Assembly: GCA_033220425.1 (NCBI GenBank)
Contig: CM065651.1
Span: forward strand, 2,976,001-3,040,000
Source of the DNA: Lepraria neglecta
Taxonomy: Eukaryota; Ascomycota; Lecanoromycetes; Lecanorales; Stereocaulaceae
Reading direction: 5' to 3'
DNA length: 64,000 bases
Below, piece after piece: positions 1 to 13,700 of this stretch; positions within the stretch are counted from its first letter, which is position 1; the number at the start of each line of letters is the position of its first letter. The position numbers and the translations under genes are program-made. The notes under the pieces were generated by a model. The model was given only the letters and a program-made list of their open reading frames with translations. It did not search any database and was not told where the DNA came from.

Positions 1-3000
1 TATAGTAGGGGTAGCTATAAAGAGATCAATATATTAACCCCTAAATAATATCTGTATTCCGCGCAATACGATATATATATAAAGACACCGGTAATTATTA
101 ATAGACAGCGGACCGTTGCGATAATAGACTCTAGAGCTACTAGAAACTTTATCTTACGAGATCTAGTACGGATAACTAGAATACTAACTCGAAAGAAGTC
201 GCAGTAGTATAATCTCTAGATAGCCGACAGGTTAATACTATTAATAGGAAAGGTAAACGAAGAGATACTTTCATTACCTATTATAATTTAGCGCTACTAT
301 AAGGAGATTACCTTTAATATTATTAGGATAGCTACCTATTATATAATTTTAGGAATATCTTAGTTAAAGAAGTACAACCTAATAATCGATTAGGCTCGAG
401 GAGTACTCAAGATAGATCAATCCGGAAATATCACCAGGATTATACCTATATATTAGCAGCGTTTAATAGTAGATAAGAAGTCGAACCGAAGACCGGTCGA
501 GGTATATATTATCTTAGCTTCGTATAAGGATAGTACTAAAGGGTAGTCCGACTCTATAGTTACTAGTAAAGGTTAGCGGGATAATAAAGTAAGAGTTAGA
601 AGAGGAACTAATATACCCTCTATCCCTCGGGAATATAGTAAGTAGACGTACTTATTCGAGGAAGAGACGAATATAGAAGTATTACCTAAGTATTAGCTAT
701 AGGATTATAAGATCGAACTCGAACCTAGTAAGTAACTAATATTTAGACCTATTTATATATTATTAGAAAAGGAACTTAAAGTACTTCGTAGGTATATTAA
801 CGAGAATCTCAAAAAGGGATTTATTCGAGAATCTAAATCACTAGTAGGTTACCCGATCCTCTTTATACTAAAGAAGGATAGAAGCCTATAACTATACGTC
901 GACTATTAAAAGTTAAACGATATTATAATCAAGAATAGATACCCTTTGCCTAATATCGGCGAGCTATAGGACTAGCTCGGGAAAGTAAAGATATTTACTA
1001 AACTAGATCTTAGAGGCGTATATAACCTAATTTAGATAAAAGAAGGCGAGGAATAGAAAACTACCTTCCGAACGAGATATAGCCACTATAAGTATCTAGT
1101 AATACCGTTTAGACTTACTAACGCACTAGTAACCTACTAAGTACTTATTAATAATATTATACGAGTATACTTAGATTGAATAGCGATAGCGTACCTCGAC
1201 GATATACTAATTTATTCTAAGAATAAGAAAGAATATATTATATATATATAGGATGTCCTCGGATACCTATTATAAGCGAAACTTCTTCTTAAACTAGAAA
1301 AGTGCGAATTCTATAGGGAATTAGTAGAGTTTCTAGGATTTATAGTTAGTATAAAAGATATTAGTATAAGCCCGGAGAAGATTAAGGCTATAGCTGAATA
1401 GCCTATACTATAGGACGTTAAAGTAGTATAAAGCTTCTTAGGATTTACTAACTTTAATAGGAAGTTTATTAAGGGCTACTCTAAGAAGGTACTATCGCTA
1501 ACGGATATTACTAAGAAGGATATCGGATTTATATAGGGAAAAGACTAATAGAAGGCGTTTAATATACTAAAGAAAGTATATATAGATCTACTAGTACTCT
1601 GTACCTTTTAAATAAACGAGCTAGCTCGTATTAAAATAGATATATCGGATCTTGTAATAGGAGTATACTTATACTAGATAAAAGACTAAAAATAGTATCT
1701 AGTTACCTACTATTCAAGGAAGATATTAGTAGTAGAATAGAACTATAATATATACGACAAGGAGTTACTTACCGTAGTATATATACTTTAGAACTAGCGA
1801 GTATACGTAGAAAGCTGCTTAGACTTAACTATCTTTACGGACTATAAGAACCTTCTTAACTTTATAATAATAAAGGAGTTAAATAGATAACAGGTCCGAT
1901 AGTTAGAACTACTAGGTTAATATAAGTCCAAGATAACCTATACCCTAGGAAAGGATAATAGTCGAGTAGATACCCTTAGTAGATAATTAGACTATATAGA
2001 AGAAAAGAATATTATAGAACAACTAATCCTAAAGAAAGAAGCCGATAGATTATTAGTACTATACTAGGTATTAGCCATGACCCTTCGTATAATAGGACCT
2101 AATATAACTAATAGGATCGTAAAGGCCTACGAAGATAATATATTTGTAATAATCCTAAGAAAGGATCAGCCGGATATAGTATTACTTAAATACCGGGAAA
2201 AGACTTATCTACCTGAGCAATATATAGAGGAAGTAGTTAGGGATTACTACAACGACCTATTATAAGGTTATCCGGGAGTTACTAAAATAATAGAGCTCCT
2301 AGAAAGGGGATACGCGGCGCTAAAGCTTCGAGCGCGCGTTAAACAATATATTAAAGAATATATTCAATGCCAGTAGAATAAGTCTATACGATATACCAAA
2401 TATAGATAAATATAATTTATACTAGTTCTAGAATTACTATAGGACGATATCACAATAGACTTTATAGTTAAGTTACTACTATCTAAGGATCCAGCTACTT
2501 AGGATACCTTCGATTCAATTATAGTTATTATGGATAAACTAACGAAGTATACTATTATAGTACCTTTCAAGGAAACCTATAAAGTAGATTAGCTAGTATT
2601 TATATTGTTAGATAGGCTAATAAGGGATTATAGTATACTAAAGTCAATTATATTAGATAGAGACAAGCTCTTTATATCTAATTACTAGAAGATGCTTATC
2701 GGAGTAATTAGAACGAAACTAAGGATATCGACGGTATACTATCTATAGATAGATAGATAAATAGAACGTATAAATTAGATAATAGAAGCGTACCTTAGGT
2801 ACTACGTTAATTAGAAATAGAATAACTAGGTATTACTACTTCTAATAGTATAACTGGTATATAATAATAAGATATTAGATATAATAAAGCTGATACTATT
2901 CTTTACTAATTATAGAAAGAATATAAATACTTTTCTATAACCTAGAGAGGGACCTAATATAGAAAAAGCCTTAGTAAAGGCGGATAAGCTAAAGAATTTA

Positions 3001-4538
3001 TATAAAGATATATAAAGATCTATTAAAAGCTTAAATTCTAAACTAAAGGAACGAATTAATAAGAAAAGAAAGAATATTCCTTAGCTAAAGAAGGGGGATA
3101 AAGTATACCTCCTAATAAAAAATATAAGAACGACGAGACTAAGTAAGAAACTAGATTATATTAAGGTCGGACTATTCTTAATTAAATAGGTAAAAGGACC
3201 TATTAACTATAAACTCGAGCTTCTACCTGACACCAAGGTATATCCGGTATTCTATATCTTACTCTTAGAGCTAGCAGACTCTAATATACCCTTATAGGAA
3301 ATATTTTATTATAATATTAAAGAAGAAACGGAGTTCGAGGTTAAGAGGATTCTAAATTAGGTTAATTAGAAGTATCTAGTTAAATAGAAAGGGTACGATA
3401 ATACCGAAAATACCTGGGAACCTCTTAGGAACCTCCGGAACTGCTAGGACCTTCTATAGGAGTTCCGGGAATGATCGGGAAGGAGGACCAATCGGTTCCG
3501 TCTAGGAAGCCAAACTGTTCGGACAAGATATTAAATATCTAGCTATCAGGAACGCTTAGGATAGACCGCTGGTCTTCTTCTAACTCCTTAATATTCTATA
3601 TCTCTCGGTCTATAATCTTCCGCTTTTTATCTTCGAGTTATTTATACTATATCTAAAGGCGTATTAGTATAGCCTAAAGACGTATAGACTCTTCCGTATT
3701 ACGAGCTAACTCTTCGCGTATAGTTTTTAACTGTAACTATACTTCCTTTCGTTCTATCTCGATATAATATATCTTAAGGGGCGATACTATAAGGTCGTAT
3801 TTTCTACCGCTGCCTACACAGTTAGAATACCTATCGGAACCTGTACCTATCAAGTACTACTTGCCGCTGGTAATATATCGGGAATACGGCCGTATCACGA
3901 CTTCGGTTAGCTTACTGGCCAATACCGTTCAGCGGATAGTCGGTTTATCTAAACGTTTAGTACGTCGGGGTGGTATAAAGGATAGATAGTTTCTCGGGAC
4001 GAGAAATCTGGGAGAGGGAGCTAATATTACGATTAGGAAACATGATCAGGGATGCGCTCAAGGAGCGTAGCGCCCGTTATAGTTCGAGTCGACGAATTAG
4101 TATCCGACTTAGATAGACCCTAAAGGCTTAGTATATTAAGCGATAAGCGCAGTAGTCGCAATGAGCGCGGTGTAATTAGTGCGATTAGTGCGATCAAGAA
4201 GGCTTGGCATATTAAGCGATAAGCGTAGTGGTCGCAATAAGCGCGGTGCGATTAGTACAACTAGTGCGATCAGGAATGCTTGGCATGGATTTCGTATATC
4301 TATATATGCGGAGCACTACTTACCACTTGGAGCATCGTGCTCAACTTCTGTTTTCATCTAGTATCTACTATATACGATAGATCTCTTAGGCTAGGCACTG
4401 AATATATATTATCTGATTATATACCAGACCCGCTTAGTATTACTTGAAGCCTACTTTATACTCTTGTCTAGTTATACCTCCATCCCTATTAAGAATCAAT
4501 CTATATACGATATATAGCACGCAACGTGGTTCGTAACA
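1..4538 (+). mobile_element. Ty3/Gypsy chromovirus fossil (Gypsy-A), 3' part
   Basis: Recognisable pol remains on the plus strand in the order reverse transcriptase (about 770-1,450), RNase H (about 1,500-2,000), integrase with its zinc-binding head near 2,080-2,270, and a chromodomain near 3,320-3,440, followed by a polypurine tract and the 3' LTR. The 5' LTR and gag lie left of the window. The copy is broken throughout by RIP-type changes. It is closely related to Gypsy-D at 10,364-16,895 and to the inverted Gypsy-B. It ends exactly where Gypsy-B sequence begins, so it probably inserted into Gypsy-B; the other target-site copy is outside the window. Confidence 0.85.
4022..4538 (+). repeat. 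3' LTR of Gypsy-A (about 517 bp)
   Basis: It follows a purine tract (gggagagggag) and ends in TAACA. Its second half matches, in reverse complement, the inverted LTR at 7,435-7,844. It holds a 76-bp tandem duplication (4,135-4,210 and 4,211-4,286), which accounts for most of its extra length over the 410-bp LTRs of Gypsy-B and Gypsy-D. The left boundary could be 4,022 or a few bases later. Confidence 0.75.
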
Positions 4539-5431
4539 TGTATATTCTTCCTATAGTATACTTTTGTGACTACGGTGGTTTCGATCTATCCGATAGTCTA
4601 TTATAGTATATTCTTATTCTAGTTCCTTAGAGTTTTCTCCTTTTTCCTTAGACGTAGTAGATCCAGGTGTTAATTCTCTTAGTGGCTATATATCTTCCTA
4701 TTTAGCTTCTGACGTGCTAAGGGCTTCTTCCTACTCTAGGTCTATTTCTTCTTTTTCCTAGTCCTACTCGAATTCTTCCTAAGTACTACTACCGTCTCTA
4801 ATATCCAAGCCTTCCTTGGTTTACGAGTCAATATCCTCTATAAGTTCGTCCTCGCTTTAGGATTCGTAGTTGTATTATTCTTGTATTATCCTATTATACT
4901 AGGAGTTAATATCTTTAACTTTATTCTATAGTAGTAGAATCTCCTTAGGCGTGTCGTCTATATCGTCCTAGGTGTATACTTTCTCTAGTATATTTAGCTG
5001 CGGTTGATATACTATGTTTTTCGACTTGTAGTCTCTAGCGAAGTAGCCCGGTTTGCTATAGCTATAATATATAAGTGTTTTCTTACCCCCTTACTACTTC
5101 TTGCCCCTAGCTAGCCCTTTATAAGGCCTCTTGCCCTTTCTCTCTATAAAGTCTAGTTCTATTAGTATATATCTATAAGGGTCACGTCCTTCTTTATATC
5201 CTAGGCGGTAGCTCTTCGATTTAGTAAAAAAGCTCGAGCGTCCTATTCTATCGACTCCTCCGTTATACCTTTTCTCTATAGTCCTTTCAAATAACTTATT
5301 ATTAATCTCGATTACTTCTTCGATTAGTTTATCTAGGGTATTAATAATAATTCCTAATCTTATAAGCTCGTCTTTAATATTATCCTTAAGACCTCTCCGG
5401 TATATAGTCATTAATACGTTATCATCCTAGT

Positions 5432-5614
5432 TGTTACGGCCCTAGCCTGACCTTCTATAGTCTTCTACCACTAGCCCTATTGGGCCTAGCTCAGGGGCTG
5501 CCGCAGCCGCCCACCTATATAGATCCTCGTCGCGCCCATATGGCCTTCCTTCCTTAGATTCTATATCATCGTCTATTCTACCCCTATAACTTGACTCTAG
5601 GCCGGCCCTTGATA
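5432..5614 (+). repeat. Left LTR of the 1.5 kb non-autonomous element
   Basis: 183 bp, TG at the left end. The right end reads TA where the partner copy reads CA. Preceded by target copy CTAGT. Confidence 0.85.
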
Positions 5615-5713
5615 GTATATAGAATCTCCATCGTTAACTGGCGATGTAAAAACACCAATGCCACGCTCCCACGGTAGTTGAGCTAAAACACTACTCCTAA
5701 CATAACCCCCGCC

Positions 5714-5860
5714 CTCGTGAGCTTGTCAGCGAGGTTAAATAAACGACAGGGCTCGTGAGCCAGTCAGCGAGTCTAAACAAACGACGTGGAACCCGCTCGT
5801 GAGCCAGTTAGCGAGTCTAAACAAACGACGTGGAACCCACTCGTGAGCACGCGAGCCAAA
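5714..5860. repeat. Short tandem repeats inside the non-autonomous LTR element
   Basis: The word CTCGTGAGC recurs at 5,714, 5,752, 5,796 and 5,840 (spacing 38, 44, 44 bp), each with a similar tail containing AACAAACGACGTGGAACCC in the later copies. Degenerate tandem array of about 44 bp. Confidence 0.7.
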
Positions 5861-6748
5861 ATAATGTGGCCTCGGACCTAACACGAGGATAAAGAATGCG
5901 GCCTGGTGAGCACGCTAGGATAAAGAATGTGGCCTCGTCGCGTGGGCACGCGAGGATAAAGAATGGTGGCCTCGTCAGCTGGCCTGCTTGAACGGCACCT
6001 CGATTCGACTGGGGAAGCGCCCCACACCTAGCAACAGTGGACCCGCTTCAATGGCATTCCGATTCGTCTAGGGACGCGCCCTACATCTAGCAATACTAAG
6101 CCTACTTGAATCGCAAAGCAATACTGATAGTCAGGACAATTCGTCAATTGCACCTCGTTTGAGCTCTGCCCTGTCCTGACTCAGTTTGAATAGCAATAGC
6201 AAACCAAACAATACGCCAAATAGTGAGCCTGCTACAATGGCAACATTGACAACCGTGTTGATGATCCTCAACATATTCAATTCTTCTACCTGCCGCTCGA
6301 TGGCCCCTACCTACCATTCAACCCATGAGATCACGACCCCTACAAGGCGATAGCAACGCTGGACTAGGATGACTTGGTAAGGTGATGGCAACACCAAGCT
6401 GGGGTAAGAGCTAGGAAGCTTGGTAGGACTATATATAGGGTAGAGGCAGCGGAGCTGGGGGACTACTATATATGGGATGGATGCGGTGGAACCACGTGAT
6501 GAGCGCCAAGCATCAGGAGCGCCACCAAATTTGGGCAATGTTTTCGGATGCCCAATGATCAAATTCGAATGCGTATTTCGCTTGATGTTTTCGCTTTATC
6601 AGTAACGACTTTTCAATTACTACCTACTACCACCACATAGCCTAATCGACCCCCCCAACGTCGCCAACACCAAAGGACATATGGAATGGGCTCTGGAGGG
6701 AGGATTGGCTGCAGCATCGCGGACGATGCTTGATAGAGAGGGGGGTAG

Positions 6749-6931
6749 TGTTACGGCCCTGGCCTGACCTTCTATAGTCTTCCACCACTAGCCCTATTGG
6801 GCCTAGCTCAGGGGCTACCGCAGCCGCCCACCTATATAGATCCTCGTCGCGCCCATATGGCCTTCCTTCCTTAGATTCTATATCATCGTCTATTCTACCC
6901 CTATAACTTGACTCTAGGCCGGCCCTTGACA
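6749..6931 (+). repeat. Right LTR of the 1.5 kb non-autonomous element
   Basis: 183 bp, TG...CA ends, followed directly by the second CTAGT target copy and then by continuing Gypsy-B sequence. Confidence 0.85.
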
Positions 6932-7434
6932 CTAGTTAGTCTTTGCTATATACTACTAAAACTAAGTTAAGTATTCTAATATAGACTTCTTCTAAGTCAA
7001 GTGCTGGATAGTTTATATTACCGTATTGATTTCGTTTAACGGACCGAATATATAATAGATTTCGAGTCTAAATATAGCTATACTCTCTATCTATAATTTG
7101 ATTTCGCTGTCTTCGTCGTTATCTTCTATATATTTCTTTAGAAACGAATTAACCTACTTTTGGGCTCTTCTATATAAGTAAGTAATAGTAAAGGTAGGAT
7201 ATCGTTAAATAGGTATTAAGTCCCCTTAGAACTTTAGATACAATAATACCTAGGATAGCTATCCCTCGAGCTTATCTCTTTCTCTATAGTATAAGTTAGG
7301 CTAGGCTATCTTAATATATCTACTGAGTCTTTATCAACCGTAGGGCGTCTCTATCCGCTTCCTCCTCCTGAGGAGCTTAGGGTAGGTGCCCTAGGGTCTC
7401 TTAGTGTAGCACTCATCCTTGAGGGTACTCAAAG

Positions 7435-7844
7435 TGTTACAAACCGTATTGCGTACCGACGGTTCCGTGGATTGATTCTCACTAGGATGAGAGTGTATAG
7501 AGCAAGAGTATAAAGTAGGCTTCAAGTAATACTAAGCGGGTCTGGTATATAATCAGATAATATATATTTAGTGCCTAGCCTAAGAGATCTATCGTATATA
7601 GTAAACAATTGAATAGCAAGTTGAGCACGATGCTCCAAGTAGTGAGTAGTACTCTGTATATATAGCAATAGGAAATCCATGCCAAGTATTCTATAAGCGC
7701 TGGATCGCTTAGCGCTCCTAGCGCTCATTATTCTTGATCGCCTTGATCGCTTAGCGCTCCTAGCGCTTATCGCTTTAGCTACCTATCCTGTCCCTAGTCC
7801 TTCCGTTCTACGCGATAGTCCTATTAGAACTACTAGTTCTAATA
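7435..7844 (-). repeat. 5' LTR of Gypsy-B (410 bp, inverted)
   Basis: On the plus strand it runs from TGTTACAAACC to TTCTAATA, the mirror of the TG...CA ends of this family after C-to-T change. It has the same length (410 bp) as the LTRs of Gypsy-D and shares long stretches with the Gypsy-A LTR in reverse complement. The base next to its right end is the resumption of pogo-A coding sequence, so this edge is well placed. Confidence 0.85.
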
Positions 7845-8029
7845 TAGGATTAAAGGGGTATAGACCAGTTGCTTTAAATCTAGAATAGATATTTTCAGGG
7901 GTAAATAAGGTATTCTAGGCTTGCCAGAATAGTTAAAAGAAATCCCGTTTAGTAATAGATGAAAAGCCCTGGTATTAATCCATAAATATCGCAAGTTGGT
8001 TTGAATATACCTATAATAATGGCCGAAAC
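7845..8029 (-). mobile_element. pogo-A (Fot1-like DNA transposon), C-terminal transposase piece
   Basis: On the minus strand this 185-bp piece encodes, with a few stops, the conserved tail of Fot1-type transposases: recognisable words are FSSITKRDFF, LFTPENIYSRFKATGLYPF and N-P. It is the direct continuation of the fragment at 20,952-21,156, which breaks off in the LDVCF motif at the far side of Gypsy-C. Gypsy-B cuts it again at 7,844. Identification rests on motifs I recognise in this family, not on a search. Confidence 0.8.
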
Positions 8030-8255
8030 TATAAGGGCCGACTATAGAGATGCTAGACTAGGTTCGGGAGACTATCCCTCTAGTGCGGCTATATAATAGC
8101 GCAAGTCGTATAGTGGATCGGCTTGATACGAGGGTATAATCTCCCTCGATAAATATATTGTCCCTAAGGACTCCTACCTGAGTTCCTTAGGATTTAGTCT
8201 ATCTAGTAGCAAATCCACCAGTTATATTAGTCACGTATACCTAGACCCCGTTATA
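8030..8255 (+). repeat. 5' LTR of Gypsy-C (226 bp)
   Basis: Begins TATAAGGGCCGACTATAG and ends CCCCGTTATA. Aligns over its whole length with 20,721-20,946. Preceded by target copy GAAAC. Confidence 0.9.
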
Positions 8256-10363
8256 TTTCTAAATCCTTAAACTCTCGCTATTATCGACACGATAGTAAGG
8301 GGGGTATACCCGTCTAATAACCGACTAACGCTATAACCACCGTTACTACTACCTACCTACCGATTAATACCGGCGTCGAGCTAGTTAGTTAAAATTCGAA
8401 TCGAATATTAAATCGAATAGTTAACTATAAGTTATAATAGCTTCCTTAGCGGGAGCAAGATAATAACTTAGATTAGATCCTAGCGATAGTACGCTTAGAG
8501 GAGCCGACGTAGGTGAAGAAGCCGGTGCTAGTACAATATAGGTAAACGCCGAGGAGTATACGGCGTTTTAGGCCTATTAGATATACCGTTAATAGGCCTT
8601 ATTAAGTTTTAAGATATAAGGGATAGTAAAGAGATCGATCCTAAGCTTAAAGATAAAAGACCTAAAGCTATATAAGGGTAATACCCCGGAGGAACTAGAT
8701 AACTTTCTATACGAATACGAGTATTAGTTTAATACTAAGGGCTTTAAGTAAGAAGACCCTAAAGGCAAGATACTAGCGGGCTAAGTATATTAAAGGGAGG
8801 AAATAAAGAAGAAAGTCGCTTACGCTATAGGCTTCCTAGAGGATAGAGCTAAGACTAACTAGAAGTCTTGGTTACTATAGTTCCCGGTAGGGGCTAACTC
8901 GTAGATATATTTTAAGATATTATTATATAAGTTCCTTAAGGGCGATAAAGATAAGGCGTATACTAAAGGTAGCTAGAATCTAGTAAACGCAAGATAGCGA
9001 AAGGGCGATTCGGTTAATAAGTATTATAACTATATATATAAGCTATATATTCGCCTTAGGGCCCTTGATAGGGAATAATCTTTTACTAATTAATAATTCT
9101 TCGACTACTTCCGAGTATAACTACTTTAGAAGTATAGAATAAAGCTAGATAAGCTAATTCCTAGGCTAAAGACTATATACGAACTATTATATTAGGTTTA
9201 CTAATACAAGAAAACGGTAAGAATATATATATAGAAGGATAGATAGAGAGATAAGTCTTATCCTAAGGGGTCTATAAAACCCTAAGTTTCGAAGAAGGAT
9301 AATAAATCCGACTAAATAGCCAATTATAATTAGAAGAAGGGTTATAATAGTAAGAAGGACTTAGGTAATAAGCCTCCCTTCGTTATATAGAAGGATAAAT
9401 TATCTAAAGATATCCGGGACCGCCGATAGAAAGATTAGATATACTTTAAATATAGGTTATCTAGATATAAGACGCGCGATTATATAGTAAAGGAATAAAT
9501 ATTATATAATACCTAAGTAATACTCGATATAGCAAAAAACAAGTAGGTATAGTAATAGCTCCGACCGCTGTACCTATATAAGGAGTAATTATAATAACTC
9601 CCCCCGTCGATAAATCCGAGCTAATAGATATCTTATTAGGTAACGCTAGTCCGAGTTAGAATATCGAGTCGAATATCGAGTTAAATACTGAGTCGAATAT
9701 CGAGTCGAATACCGAGTCGAATATCGAATTGAATACCCCGCTAGCTACTAAGGTAGAACCCGTTATTAATATAAGGGTATAGGTAGTAAAGGTTCACGCT
9801 GTAACCTAGCGAATTAAGGAACTATTAAAGATAGATAGTATCTTTATTAGTAATACCCTAGTACTAAATATAAAGGGTAAGACTAAGACTTTTAGTATAC
9901 TAGTAGATAGTAGGGCTAAAGTAAATATTATTAACTGTATAAGCGCCTAGAAGATGGGCTTACTAGTACTTAATACCAATATTAGGCTGAGTACAATCTA
10001 TAGAGAGGTAGTAAAGACCTACGGGATATACTATATCGAATTCCAGCAAGAGGACGAATAAGGCTAAGTCTACTACTTTCAGGATACCTTTCTCGCTATA
10101 GATATCAATACCTAAATAATTCTTAGTATACTATAGCTAACTATAGCGAATCTAGATATTGATTAGGTTAAGAAGTTATTCCGGTAGAGGATCTATACTA
10201 CGGCAGTAGCTCTTACGACTACTTATCGAGTAGATATTATAGATCCGAAGGAGTTCACTCGGCTTACTATTAGTAAGGAAGTATACTACTTTATTATATA
10301 TATATATCAAGTAGTGAACGCTAACGAGCCTCCGGTCTATAGGGATTGTCACGTATATATCGG

Positions 10364-10773
10364 TGTTAGAACCGATGGTTCTGACAGGACTATTCTGTAG
10401 GACGCATCGCTATAGATAGGACTAGTAGCTCAAGCGATGAGCGACGGATCGCAACTGCGACCGTTCGTTTATTAGTGATGAGCGATGGATCGTAGCTACG
10501 ACCATAAGTTCATGAATTGCTTGGCAGGATTTCTTATATCTATATATACGGGGCTTTACCTACTATTTGGAACAGCGTGTTCAACTTGGTTAATCTTCCT
10601 GGTACTCCTTGCACTATACTTTACTAGTTATTAATATAGAACGTATTAACTACCTATCTATATCGAAGACTACTATTCTACCTGAGTAACTCCTCTCCTA
10701 TAGAAGTATAAGATATACGTAACTCCTAGTAGCTATCGCACCGTTAGGTATATAACCGCTATAGGTCGTAACA
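10364..10773 (+). repeat. 5' LTR of Gypsy-D (410 bp)
   Basis: TGTTAGAACC ... GGTCGTAACA, preceded by ATCGG. Matches 16,486-16,895 along its entire length. Confidence 0.92.
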
Positions 10774-13700
10774 CTTTGAACACCCTAAGGGATGAGTTCT
10801 TTAATAACTTTAGGCAGAAACCCTACCCTAAGTACCTTAACGGTTACTAGCTAGAAACGCTATACTATAGACGAAGGATCTGGAAAGAGGATCAAGGTTA
10901 TAGTACCAGACTTATACTATAGAGATAGAGACAAGCTTGAGCCATAGCTTACACAAGTATAACTATACCTTCTATTCCAGGGAGACTTGCTCCTAGTAAC
11001 TAGATATACTACCTTCGCTATATCGTACCTACGAGGACGGGCCTAAAGATGGGTCGAACCTTTTCTAAAGAAGTATATAGAAGACGACGATAAAGACGGC
11101 GACGTTAAGTTATAGATAGAAAGTATACCAAAGTTTATGGTTAAAATCCGCCGTATATTCGGACCTTCTAATAAGGTAAACGTAGTAATATATATTATCT
11201 AGTATATAAAATAGAAGAAGTTAGTATTAGAGTTCTTAACTTAGTTTTAGATATATACTACTAAAATAGGCTAGGATAATAACGCGCTGATAACGATATA
11301 TTATTATAGCCTTAAAGATAATATTAAAGACGAACTTATAAGGTTCGGAGGAGTAATCGATACTCTAGATAGACTTATAGAAAATACGATCGAGATCGAT
11401 AATAAGTTATTCGAATAATCTATAGAGAAACGGTATAACGGAGGAGTCAGCGGAACCCGGAATAAAGGATTCTTCTCGAAGACGAAGAATTATCGACAAG
11501 ACTATAGGGAATGTAATACTTACCGTAGTACGGTACTAATAGAGATTAACTTTATATAAATAGGAAAGAAGAAAGGAAACTTTAAAGGGAAAAAGCAGCA
11601 CGGGGGAAAGAAAGTAATTACTTGCTATAGCTATAGTAAACTGGGCTATATAGCTAGAGACTATAGGTCGAAGAATATAGTATACTAACTATAGATTAAT
11701 ATAATAGAAGGAGGACCTCTAGATAACGAGGAAGACTCCGAAGAAATATAGTAACCCTATAATAAAGAAGGATTCAGTTAGGATTTAGAAGATAATACCT
11801 TCGAATTAGAATTCAATAAAGAAGTATAGAGGTATTACTATAGGGATAGTAATAGATCTTAATAATATAAGACGGATCAGGAACAGCGGAAAGCTAGTCT
11901 AGAGAGACTAGCGTTAATACCCGAACCTAGATCTACTATATCCTAAGTAGAAGGAAAATTACTAGAAAATAAGGAACCTTAATCGGACGAAGACGAATAT
12001 AGACTCTTCGATAAAATCGAAGGAAAAGTATAAGGTATACTAAAAGAGTAATTATCTACAAAACCCGAATAGGAAGAACCTATACGAGACTATTAATACG
12101 ATAGGGAATATCGGTAATATAGTAAAATACTATATACTAAATATATATTGCCTAATTACTTAGTATATAGGGAAGAAAGAGGCCGTTTGGCGAAAGAATA
12201 CACGGTACCTCTATTAAAGAGAACTCCTTATAGAGAGATATAGTAGTATAAGTATAGGGAAGATAGGTATTAGTAGTATCTTATAAGTAAGAGGAAGTAT
12301 TAATACTTCCTATACTTTACCGACAAGTAGGAAAAGGAAAGAAATAACTTACTTAAAGTCTTTAAGAAAGGATCTTATAACTAAGTACTATAGTATAGCT
12401 ACCTATATAACGAATATATTCCGTATAAGGGAATAAAGGAAGTACACGGATTCCTACTATTACAGGGAAAAGAATAATCTCTTATACTACGGGGAAGTAT
12501 AAGGAGATTAATACGTTATTCCCTAAACAACAATTGTGTTCCGCCTAGTATTACACTTATATTATTATACTAGTAAATATTAATAGATAGCGGACCGTAG
12601 CGATAATAGATAGCGGGGCTATAGGAAATTTTATCTCGAGGAACTTAGTGGACTTAAGCGGCCTACTAACCCGAAAGAAGAAATTATCCTACGAGTTACG
12701 CCTAGCCGATAGGTTAGTATTTTCAATAGGAAAAGTAGAGGAGGAAATACGCTCCCTACTAGTAATAATTTAGTAATACTATAAGGAGATTATATTCGAT
12801 ATAGTTAGGATAGCTACTTATAATATTATTTTAGGAATACCTTGGTTAAATAAATATAACCTAGAAATTAACTAGAAGATAAAAGTACTTAAATTTGGAT
12901 AATCTAGAAACGTTACTAGTATTAGCCCTATTAGTTAATAGTAGACGATAATAGATAAGAGAAAGAACCGAAGACCGGTCGAAGTATATATTACTTTATT
13001 CTTAAATAATAAGAGCGACTTCTAAGAGAGAAGGCTTAACTCCTTAGTTACTAGTAAAGGTTAGCGGGATACTAAAGAGAGAGCTATTAAAGGAAAAGAC
13101 GAACCTTCTATAATCCCTCGGGAATATAAATAGTAGGTATACCTATTCGAGGAAGAGATAAGCGTAAAAGCGTTACCTAAGTACTAACTATAGGATTATA
13201 AGATCGAACTCGAACCTAGTAAGGCGCTAATATTTAGACCTATCTATATATTATTAGAAAAGGAACTTACTATACTTCGCGGGTATATTAATAAGAACCT
13301 TAAGAAAGGATTTATTCGGGAATCCAAATTACTAGTAGGTTATCTAATCCTCTTCGCGCCAAAGAAGGACGGAAGCTTATAGCTATATATCGACTATCGA
13401 AAGTTGAACGATATTACTATCAAGAATCGTTACCCTTTACCAAATATTAGCGAGCTATAGGATCGGCTCGGCAAGGCAAAGATATTTACGAAACTAGACC
13501 TTAGAGGCGTATATAATCTAATCTAGATAAAAGAAGGTAAAGAATAGAAAACTACCTTCCGGACTAGATATAGCTACTACGAGTACCTAGTAATACCGTT
13601 TGGACTCACTAACGCACTAGTAACCTGCTAAGCACTTATTAATAACGTCGTACGGGTATACTTAGATCGAACAGCGATAGCGTACCTTAATAATATCTTA

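Larger units (their letters stand above)
5432..6931 (+). mobile_element. Non-autonomous LTR element (TRIM/LARD-like), 1,500 bp
   Basis: Two direct repeats of 183 bp (5,432-5,614 and 6,749-6,931), starting TGTTACGGCC and ending CTTGACA (or its C-to-T form), flank a 1,134-bp inside. The element is bracketed by a perfect 5-bp duplication CTAGT (5,427-5,431 and 6,932-6,936). A purine run (gatagagaggggggtag) stands just before the right repeat, as a polypurine tract should. No gag or pol is visible. The repeats differ at about four sites, all transitions, so it is the youngest LTR insertion here. The inside is GC-richer than the surrounding RIP-altered DNA. It inserted into the gag of Gypsy-B. Its ends look whole. 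Confidence 0.85.
4539..7844 (-). mobile_element. Ty3/Gypsy fossil in inverse orientation (Gypsy-B), 5' LTR and gag part
   Basis: Read on the minus strand, the element starts with an LTR (7,844-7,435), runs through leader and gag sequence (7,434-6,937, then 5,426-4,539) and is cut off where Gypsy-A begins. The gag piece near 5,411-5,094 matches the plus-strand gag of Gypsy-D near 11,310-11,620. It is interrupted by a short LTR element with its own CTAGT duplication. Its LTR sits inside pogo-A, so it is younger than pogo-A. Broken throughout; the pol part lies beyond Gypsy-A, outside the window. Confidence 0.8.

Noticed and set aside
6311-6932. Two minus-strand frames of 83 and 96 codons
   Set aside because: They lie inside the non-autonomous LTR element, the second reading through its LTR; no protein family is visible.
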